DNA from: Anaerolineales bacterium | GTDB lineage: Bacteria > Chloroflexota > Anaerolineae > Anaerolineales > E44-bin32 | Direction of reading: 5' to 3' | NCBI GenBank assembly: GCA_030668545.1 | Contig: DAOUTT010000164.1 | Coordinates: forward strand, 1 to 5,448 | DNA: 5,448 nt | In this document: positions 1 to 4,710 of the stretch, in pieces | Layout of the letters: the number at the start of each line of letters is the position of its first letter | Numbering within the stretch: position 1 is the first letter of the stretch | Made by a program: the position numbers and the translations under genes | Notes under the pieces: generated by a model | Database searches by the model: none | Seen by the model: only the letters and a program-made list of their open reading frames with translations | Told to the model about the DNA's origin: nothing

Positions 1-293
1 GGTACTCCGAGGACATTGAACATCCGGCCGAGGGTCGCTTCTCCCACTGGCACCATTATCGGAGCACCGGTAGCAACTGCCGCCCGGCCGCGCTGCAAAC
101 CATCGGTCGAGTCCATGGCTACTGTGCGTACTCTGTGATCACCCAAGTGTCGCTGAACCTCAAGTATTAACGTATCAGATCCTTCACGAGGTACTTCAAC
201 CGCCTCATAAATACCAGGCATTTCACCTGCTGGAAATTCACAGTCAACAACTCCCCCCTGGATTTCTACAACTTGCCCTTTCGCACCTGCCAT
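1..293 (-). CDS. atpD: ATP synthase F1 subunit beta, N-terminal part (cut by window edge)
   Basis: This is the 5' end of the beta subunit gene, whose product carries the catalytic nucleotide sites of the F1 head at the inner membrane. The start is ATG at 293-291, preceded by a strong GGAGG (303-299) with a 5-nt spacer. The 97 readable residues cover the N-terminal beta-barrel domain. They open MAGAKGQVVEIQGGVVDCEF, which matches the family pattern GxVvxVxGpVVDvxF, and end in GEATLGRMFNVLGVP, the conserved GEATLGRxxNVLGxP block that precedes the nucleotide-binding domain. The P-loop and DELSEED regions lie outside the window. A small oddity is Gly where the family nearly always has Pro in GPVVD, followed by a Cys after the Asp. 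The gene begins 32 nt after the atpG stop, so it is almost certainly cotranscribed with it. Identity is secure from sequence and from position after atpA and atpG. Confidence 0.95.
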   Translation of the reverse strand, partial: MAGAKGQVVEIQGGVVDCEFPAGEMPGIYEAVEVPREGSDTLILEVQRHLGDHRVRTVAMDSTDGLQRGRAAVATGAPIMVPVGEATLGRMFNVLGV

Positions 294-325
294 CCTATCC
301 TCCGTCTTTCCGTGCTGCTCGTCAG

Positions 326-1234
326 TTAACCACTTGTGAGTGCTTCAGCACCACCGACAATATCGAGCATATCGCTCGTGATCGCCTTCTGCCGCGCTTT
401 GTTATATTCCAATCTCAGTGCACCCGCGAGTTCAAAGGCATTGTCCGTCGCATTATGCATGGCAACCATCCGTGCTGCATGCTCGCTGGCAAGTGACTCC
501 GTGATTGCCTGGTAGACTTGTAGCTCCGTAAGCCTGGGTACGATCATGTTAATCAATGCTTCTTGGCTGGGTTCGTAGATATATGTGGCCTCTGGTCCCT
601 CTTTTAATGTGTGATCGGTATGAACGACTTCTTCGTTTCTGCCGATCCGAATCTCTTCGAAACTAACCGGAAGCAGCAGCTTCCTGCTCGGGATTTGACG
701 CAGCAGGTTGACGAAGTCCGTATATACGAGATAAACCTGCTGAGCCTTTCCCCCCACAAATTCATCCATCGCCAAGCGACCGATAGCTGAAACATCGGCG
801 AATGTGGGTTCAGCAGGGAGATCACTGAATTCCGCCATGATATCAAGACGCCGGCGGATTAATAAGTCCCGGCCCTTTCGACCTACGGCAATATAGCTCA
901 CTGGAACTTCTGCTTCCCGGAATGTCTCAAGCGTATAGCGCACTACATTCGTATTGTATGCACCTGCCAGACCGCGGTCTCCACTGACAAGGATGACCAG
1001 AATCTTCTTAACATCGGGCGGGACAGCGAGGAACGGGTGAACCTGATCGCTGACCGGTTGATTCGAAAGATGGCGCAGCACCTGCCACGCTTTTTCGGCA
1101 TAGGGGCGTGTTTCCCGAACCCTAGCCTCCGCTTTCCTCAATCGGCTTGCGCTGACGGCTTGCAGAGCCCGCGTGACCTGGGCGATATTATCAACGCTCC
1201 GAATGCGGAGCCGCATCTCTCGGGCTGAAGCCAT
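326..1234 (-). CDS. atpG: ATP synthase F1 subunit gamma
   Basis: This gene encodes the 302-residue gamma subunit, the central rotor shaft that links proton flow through Fo to catalysis in the alpha3beta3 head. Both coiled-coil ends are present. The N-terminal helix (1-55) has the family pattern AREMRLRIRSVDNIAQVTRA. The C-terminal helix carries ESLASEHAARMVAMHNATDN (246-265) and YNKARQKAITSDMLDIVGGA (277-296), the most conserved part of the subunit. The Rossmann-like middle domain starts around SGDRGLAGAYNTN (84-96), matching SxDxGLxGxxN. The length is slightly above the usual 285-290; part of the surplus appears to lie in a charged stretch around 195-218. The start is ATG at 1234-1232, with GGGAG at 1246-1242 and a 7-nt spacer. 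The gene lies 23 nt after the atpA stop and 32 nt before atpD, the standard A-G-D order of one transcription unit. It looks complete and undamaged. Confidence 0.96.
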   Translation of the reverse strand: MASAREMRLRIRSVDNIAQVTRALQAVSASRLRKAEARVRETRPYAEKAWQVLRHLSNQPVSDQVHPFLAVPPDVKKILVILVSGDRGLAGAYNTNVVRYTLETFREAEVPVSYIAVGRKGRDLLIRRRLDIMAEFSDLPAEPTFADVSAIGRLAMDEFVGGKAQQVYLVYTDFVNLLRQIPSRKLLLPVSFEEIRIGRNEEVVHTDHTLKEGPEATYIYEPSQEALINMIVPRLTELQVYQAITESLASEHAARMVAMHNATDNAFELAGALRLEYNKARQKAITSDMLDIVGGAEALTSG

Positions 1235-1257
1235 TTCAGAACTCCCGCGAACTCAAT

Positions 1258-2919
1258 CTAATCCAACCAGCTGCGGTTGAAAGTTTCGACCGCCTGGTGT
1301 AGCTTTTCCTCTGTCTTGTCAGTGATGGTTTTCGCCTTTGCGATATCTTTGAGGATTTCAGAATGGGAAGTCTCGATATTACGCAATAATGCAATCTCCC
1401 ATTTGCTGATTTCGTCGACTTGCACATCGTCTGCGTAGCCATTCGTGGCGGCAAAAAGGATGACAATCTGTTCTTCCAATTCCATCGGCTTATACTGCGG
1501 CTGTTTTAACATCTCCTGCAGGCGCTGCCCACGGCTGAGCTGAGCTTGAGTCGCAGAATCGAGATCTGAACCAAACTGTGCAAACGCAGCTACTTCACGA
1601 TAAGCTGCCATATCGAGGCGCAAACGCCCGGCAACCTGCTTCATCGCCTTCGTCTGCGCATCGCCGCCGACACGTGAAACGGAAAGTCCCGCGTTGATCG
1701 CTGGTCTGATACCGGCATTGAAGAGGTCGCTTTCCAAATATATCTGCCCGTCTGTGATCGAAATAACATTGGTCGGAACGTATGCTGAAACATCACCCAG
1801 CAGCGTCTCGATGATTGGCAGCGCAGTCAAAGAACCGCCGCTTCCAGCGACGAGGGAACCACGATATTTAGCCGAATCGTCCATCGCCTTGAGCGCTTCA
1901 TTCACTTCATGTTCCGCCAGCGGTCCACCGTAAACTTTGCCATCGACTGCGTTTTCTTCAGATGCTGCGCCCTCAAACTCCTTAGGAACTATGACGAACT
2001 TATCTGCTAGGCGTACCGCTCTCTCGAGAAGCCGACTGTGCAGGTAGAAGACATCCCCGGGATAGGCCTCACGACCAGGTGGGCGTCTGAGCAGCAGAGA
2101 AACCTGGCGATAGGCCCAGGCATGTTTACTGAGATCGTCATACACGACCAGCGCATCAAGCCCCCGCTGGGCAAACTCTTCACCGATCGCGCAACCTGCA
2201 TATGGGGCAAGGTATTGCAGAGCCGCGGGATCGTCCGCCGCTGCAACGACGACGATGGTATGGTCCATCGCTCCGAAGCTCTCTAACAATGCTACCGTCC
2301 GCGCCACAGCCGCACGTTTTTGACCAATGGCGACATAGATACAGATGAGATCCTTACCCTTCTGGTTGATAATCGTGTCGATAACGAGCGCTGTTTTTCC
2401 AGTCTGGCGGTCGCCGATGATCAACTCCCGCTGCCCACGACCAACAGGGATCATCGAATCGATCGCCTTAATCCCGGTTTGGACAGGTGTATCTACATCT
2501 TTGCGCTCGATAACGCCCGGCGCGATTCGTTCCACCGGGCGGTAACCGTCATACTGGATAGGTCCTTGCCCATCAATTGGTTCACCTAACGCGTTTACAA
2601 CGCGACCAATCAAGCCCTCACCCACAGGTACGGATGCGATGCGCCCTGTTGTATAGACGAGCATCCCCTCATAAATCTCGGAATAATCCCCCATAATAAG
2701 CACACCAACCGCATCACGCTCCAGGTTGAATGCGATACCCATAACCCCATTCTCAAATTGAATGAGCTCCTGAGCACTTACGTCGGATAAGCCAGTTACG
2801 CGGGCGATACCATCGCCCGCTTCTAGGACTGCTCCGACATCCTTCAGCTCAACTTCTGGAGAGAAGGCATCAATTTGACGCAGCAACTCGCTGGATATAT
2901 TTTTTACGAGATCCGGCAT
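1258..2919 (-). CDS. atpA: ATP synthase F1 subunit alpha, with an internal insertion
   Basis: This gene encodes the 553-residue alpha subunit, which alternates with beta in the F1 head, holds the non-catalytic nucleotide sites and contributes an arginine finger to each catalytic site. In order, it has an N-terminal arm and beta-barrel (1 to about 95, with VGAVLEAGDGIARVTGL), a P-loop GDRQTGKTA (169-177, Lys175), YDDLSKHAWAYRQ (260-272), RRPPGREAYPGDVFYLHSRL (278-297), TALPIIET (365-372), and SVSRVGGDAQ (413-422) in which Arg416 is the expected arginine finger. A C-terminal helical domain follows and ends NRSWLD. Common bacterial alphas have about 500-515 residues. The surplus is accounted for by an insertion at about 307-358, listed separately. 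The start is ATG at 2919-2917, with GGGAGG (2929-2924) four nt upstream. Unusually, no atpH or atpF precedes it: the gene opens the cluster behind its own promoter. It should be functional, because all catalytic landmarks are intact. Confidence 0.96.
   Translation of the reverse strand: MPDLVKNISSELLRQIDAFSPEVELKDVGAVLEAGDGIARVTGLSDVSAQELIQFENGVMGIAFNLERDAVGVLIMGDYSEIYEGMLVYTTGRIASVPVGEGLIGRVVNALGEPIDGQGPIQYDGYRPVERIAPGVIERKDVDTPVQTGIKAIDSMIPVGRGQRELIIGDRQTGKTALVIDTIINQKGKDLICIYVAIGQKRAAVARTVALLESFGAMDHTIVVVAAADDPAALQYLAPYAGCAIGEEFAQRGLDALVVYDDLSKHAWAYRQVSLLLRRPPGREAYPGDVFYLHSRLLERAVRLADKFVIVPKEFEGAASEENAVDGKVYGGPLAEHEVNEALKAMDDSAKYRGSLVAGSGGSLTALPIIETLLGDVSAYVPTNVISITDGQIYLESDLFNAGIRPAINAGLSVSRVGGDAQTKAMKQVAGRLRLDMAAYREVAAFAQFGSDLDSATQAQLSRGQRLQEMLKQPQYKPMELEEQIVILFAATNGYADDVQVDEISKWEIALLRNIETSHSEILKDIAKAKTITDKTEEKLHQAVETFNRSWLD
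1846..2001 (-). other. Insertion of about 50 residues in AtpA, between LLERA and GSLTALP
   Basis: In typical alpha subunits the conserved SRLLERA segment is followed within about 10-20 residues by GSLTALPIIET. Here the two are separated by residues of about 307-358, which include KFVIVPKEFEG (307-317), AVDGKVYGGPLAEHEVNEAL (324-343) and SAKYRGSLVAGS (349-360). The segment is in frame, its codons look like those of the rest of the gene, and there is no sign of frameshift or mobile DNA. It has mixed charge with short hydrophobic patches and reads like a small folded subdomain (a strand, a turn with DGKVYGGP, then a helix) on a surface loop of the nucleotide-binding domain. Boundaries are approximate because they come from a mental alignment with E. 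coli and Bacillus alpha. Whether relatives share it cannot be judged from this window. Confidence 0.75.
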
Positions 2920-2921
2920 AG

Positions 2922-2939
2922 GACCTCCCTTGAGGGGTC
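2922..2939 (-). promoter_or_regulatory. atpA Shine-Dalgarno site inside a potential hairpin
   Basis: The minus strand reads GACCCCTCAAGGGAGGTC just before the atpA start. GACC pairs with GGTC and CCT pairs with GGG (one G-U pair) around a CAA loop, leaving one bulged A. The stem contains the whole GGGAGG Shine-Dalgarno sequence (2929-2924), which lies 4 nt from the ATG. If it folds, the hairpin would limit ribosome access, so translation of the first gene in the cluster could be set by RNA structure or by a bound factor. The pairing is seen directly; any regulatory role is inferred, and a G-rich Shine-Dalgarno can pair with nearby pyrimidines by chance. Confidence 0.4.
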
Positions 2940-3086
2940 TGAATTCGTGGATTTTGTCTTTCTACCCATCCGCGCCCACCTTCCCTGGTCGATCTGCGTT
3001 GATTAAAACACGCGGATTTAATACACCGGTACACGTTATTTGATCAGTTTTTTCCGATCTGCCAAGGAAAATAAGCAACGCGGGGA

Positions 3087-3115
3087 ATAATACCTGAAGG
3101 CCTTTGTTTTGTCCA
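3087..3115 (-). promoter_or_regulatory. Predicted sigma70-type promoter for atpAGD
   Basis: On the minus strand TGGACA (3115-3110) and TATTAT (3092-3087) are separated by exactly 17 bases. Each hexamer matches five of six positions of the housekeeping consensus TTGACA/TATAAT. Transcription would start near 3080 and give an untranslated leader of about 160 nt before the atpA ATG. It is the best-matching promoter I found in the gap, and it supports atpA being the first gene of its transcript. The prediction rests on consensus match only. Confidence 0.6.
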
Positions 3116-3210
3116 GCAATCCACAGTCTAAGACCTAGAATCGGGTTGTTTGTGGCATTTGTCGAGTTGAATCTAATCCTTCTTGGCAAATTGCTCAAGC
3201 ATGGCTCTTC

Positions 3211-3380
3211 GTCATTTCTCATTGTGAGAGAGCCGTGAAAAGGCAACCGAGAAATCCCTGTGATATTGCTCGTGTGACCTCGATCTCAGGAACCGAATGG
3301 ACCCCCCTTCGACAGATCCTCATACTCTGAATTGTGTCGTCTCAGGGATTTCTCACCCCTTGCAGAGGATTCGAAATGAC
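3211..3380. repeat. Imperfect long inverted repeat (palindromic repeat element)
   Basis: The outer ends are GTCATTTC (3211-3218) and its exact complement GAAATGAC (3373-3380). Further in, GAGAAATCCCTG (3249-3260) and CAGGGATTTCTC (3343-3354) form a perfect 12-bp inverted pair 82 bases apart. Read another way, the same short unit CAGGGATTTCTC...GAAATGAC occurs twice in opposite orientation, with 18 and 30 bases between its halves. Local hairpins are also possible, such as ATTTCTC (3214-3220) with GAGAAAT (3249-3255). The middle contains CCCCTTCGACAG, a word I associate with dispersed intergenic palindromic repeats. It codes for nothing visible. It may be a decayed miniature element or REP-like repeat; copies elsewhere in the genome would settle this. 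Confidence 0.55.
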
Positions 3381-3398
3381 ATGCAATGAAGCAACCTT

Positions 3399-3429
3399 AT
3401 ACCCAATATAGTGTTATGTATATTGGTAT
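3399..3429. promoter_or_regulatory. Operator-like palindrome upstream of fabH
   Basis: CCAATATA (3403-3410) and TATATTGG (3419-3426) form a perfect 8-bp inverted repeat around the 8-base spacer GTGTTATG. If one C (3402) is skipped, ATA (3399-3401) and TAT (3427-3429) extend it to 11 bp. It lies 63 bases before the fabH ATG, a normal distance for control of that gene. Its left arm and spacer contain TATAGT (3407-3412), a 5/6 match to a -10 box, but no good -35 sits upstream of it. A dimeric repressor bound here would cover the likely fabH promoter. The regulator is unknown: fatty acid genes are controlled by different families in different phyla, and this palindrome does not match the FapR operator as I recall it. 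Confidence 0.5.
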
Positions 3430-3481
3430 CACAAGATCTACCCCCAAAAAAGATTGAATGTATGGGAGAATTCATCCCCAG

Positions 3482-3487
3482 AGAGGA
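3482..3487 (+). promoter_or_regulatory. fabH ribosome binding site
   Basis: AGAGGA lies 5 nt before the ATG at 3493. It selects this ATG over an in-frame TTG at 3454, which would add 13 residues (MNVWENSSPERIL) absent from FabH proteins; the Shine-Dalgarno itself would then lie inside the coding region. Confidence 0.8.
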
Positions 3488-3492
3488 TCCTT

Positions 3493-4650
3493 ATGTCAGA
3501 ACGTTACGCAAATATCGTCGGCTGGGGAAAATATACGCCCGAACAGGTACTCACCAATGCCGATCTCGAGCGCTTGGTCGAGACCAGTGATGAGTGGATC
3601 TTCAAACGTACCGGCATCCGTGAACGCCGGATTGTCAGCCCGACCGAGAATACATCCGACATGGCTATCGCCGCAGCGCGCGATGCCCTAGCCATCGCCG
3701 ATGTGCGGGCTCGCGACCTGGGCTTGATCATTGTCGCCACCTCCAGCCCAGATTACCTCACCCCTCCGGTCTCTTCGCAAGTCCAGCATGCACTCGGAGC
3801 GCGCGACGTGGGCGCCTTTACGCTGGTGGCCGGTTGCGCCGGCTTTGTCTACGCGCTCACCACGGCCCAGCAATACATCGCCAATGGCGTTTGCGACAAC
3901 GTGCTCGTCATCGGCGTTGAACTGCTGAGTCGCTTCGTCGATTATACCGATCGTTCAACCTGTGTACTTTTCGGCGACGGCGCTGGCGCGGTCGTCCTGC
4001 AGGTGAGCAACGAACCTGCCGGTGTGCTTTCATCTGTCCTTGGCTCCGACGGATCGGGCGCCGAGCATCTGATCCTACCAGGCGGGGGAACAGCCAATCC
4101 TCCCACCCACGAAACGATCGACCAGGGACTTCATACGTTAAAGATGAACGGCAACCAGGTCTTCCGCTTCGCCTCTCGAATTATCGGCAAAGCGCTGCGG
4201 CAGGTAATCCAACAAGCCGGACTGACGAGCGACGACATCGATCTCTTCATCCCTCATCAGGCCAATCTGCGTATCATCGAGAGCGCTGCGAAATATGTTG
4301 GCTTCCCTGAAGAGAAAATCTTCATCAACATCGATCGCTACGGGAACACCTCCGCCGCCTCGATCCCGATCGCATTGGTGGAGGCTTTTGAGCAAGGACG
4401 CGCCAAAGTGGGCGACACGCTGGCGTTCGTAGCCTTCGGAGCAGGTCTCTCCTGGGCAGCGGCCGTGGTTAAAGTGGCCGAACGCGTCAAGCCAATCCCC
4501 TTCCTTCACTCTCGCCGAAAAACACCTGCCTGGATCTCAGCGTTCAACCCCCTGAACACCGTCGTGGTTAAACCTTTGGGGACGGTCCTAGGGCTTCTGC
4601 AGGCCGGGATACAGCGACTGACGAGTTGGTTTCGGCGAAATCAGAGCTAA
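3493..4650 (+). CDS. fabH: Beta-ketoacyl-ACP synthase III with C-terminal extension
   Basis: FabH condenses an acyl-CoA primer with malonyl-ACP, releasing CO2 and CoA, and so starts type II fatty acid synthesis in the cytosol. The protein has 385 residues. The full catalytic triad is present: Cys115 in VAGCAGFVYAL, His255 in PHQANLRII and Asn285 in DRYGNTSAASIPIAL. Trp35, Arg39 and Arg154 match CoA-site residues Trp32, Arg36 and Arg151 of E. coli FabH, and FGDGAGA (160-166) is also canonical. Thr90 occupies the position of E. coli Phe87, as in the mycobacterial enzyme that takes long acyl-CoA primers; a relaxed chain-length preference is inferred. The thiolase-like fold ends near 328, where E. 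coli FabH ends, and 57 more residues follow. The gene stands alone, diverging from atpA and converging on the ligase gene. By eye it is more GC-rich than the atp genes (one 60-base stretch at 3781 is 72% G+C), which may reflect different expression or ancestry. Confidence 0.93.
   Translation: MSERYANIVGWGKYTPEQVLTNADLERLVETSDEWIFKRTGIRERRIVSPTENTSDMAIAAARDALAIADVRARDLGLIIVATSSPDYLTPPVSSQVQHALGARDVGAFTLVAGCAGFVYALTTAQQYIANGVCDNVLVIGVELLSRFVDYTDRSTCVLFGDGAGAVVLQVSNEPAGVLSSVLGSDGSGAEHLILPGGGTANPPTHETIDQGLHTLKMNGNQVFRFASRIIGKALRQVIQQAGLTSDDIDLFIPHQANLRIIESAAKYVGFPEEKIFINIDRYGNTSAASIPIALVEAFEQGRAKVGDTLAFVAFGAGLSWAAAVVKVAERVKPIPFLHSRRKTPAWISAFNPLNTVVVKPLGTVLGLLQAGIQRLTSWFRRNQS
4477..4647 (+). other. 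FabH C-terminal extension, basic and amphipathic
   Basis: Residues 329-385 lie beyond the normal end of KAS III. The first part is basic (AERVKPIPF, HSRRKTP). It is followed by WISAFNPL, a hydrophobic run VVVKPLGTVLGLLQAGI (357-373) and an aromatic, basic end (RLTSWFRRN). Spacing of Leu, Val, Ile, Trp and Phe in 361-380 suits an amphipathic helix that could lie on a membrane or bind a partner; it is too short and too broken by Lys and Pro for a confident transmembrane segment. The function is unknown. Confidence 0.65.
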
Positions 4651-4688
4651 ATTCAAACAAGTGGAAGAAACTTCTAACGGATAGGGGT

Positions 4689-4710
4689 CCTACTCACCGT
4701 AGGTCTTTTT
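4689..4710 (+). terminator. Possible rho-independent terminator of fabH
   Basis: CCTAC (4689-4693) pairs with GTAGG (4699-4703) around the loop TCACC, and TCTTTTT (4704-4710) follows directly. The hairpin begins 38 bases after the fabH stop and overlaps the last codons of the convergent ligase gene. The five-pair stem is short, so termination may be weak. No comparable structure with a T run was seen for the ligase gene reading the other way. Confidence 0.4.

Larger units (their letters stand above)
2920..3492. other. Divergent intergenic region between atpA and fabH
   Basis: These 573 bases hold no gene I can support. They are more AT-rich than the flanking genes and contain, from left to right, the atpA translation initiation region, its leader and promoter, an imperfect inverted repeat and the fabH control region. 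A 94-codon open frame on the minus strand (2962-3246) was considered and rejected: it starts at TTG without a ribosome binding site, contains the atpA promoter and part of the inverted repeat, and resembles no family I know. I looked for remnants of atpH or atpF here and saw none, for example no delta-type C-terminal motif. Confidence 0.75.

Noticed and set aside
604..846. Open frame of 80 codons in another frame of atpG
   Set aside because: It overlaps the conserved gamma reading frame and shows no recognisable motif.
3002..3022. ATTAAA...TTTAAT hairpin in the atpA leader
   Set aside because: Six A-T pairs with a nine-base loop are too weak to claim a structure, and no T run or riboswitch-like context accompanies it.
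2962..3246. Open frame of 94 codons on the minus strand in the atpA-fabH gap
   Set aside because: It starts at TTG with no ribosome binding site, contains the best atpA promoter and part of the inverted repeat, and its translation resembles no family, including delta and b subunits.
3423..3451. TTGGTA as a -35 box for fabH
   Set aside because: No acceptable -10 hexamer lies 16-18 bases downstream.
3454..3492. Upstream TTG start that would lengthen FabH by 13 residues
   Set aside because: No ribosome binding site precedes it, while a good one precedes ATG 3493, and FabH proteins start at about SERYANIVGWGKY.
4138..4509. Open frame of 123 codons antisense to fabH
   Set aside because: It lies wholly inside a well-supported gene, and its translation (rich in Asp, Gly and Arg) looks like the reverse image of GC-rich codons.
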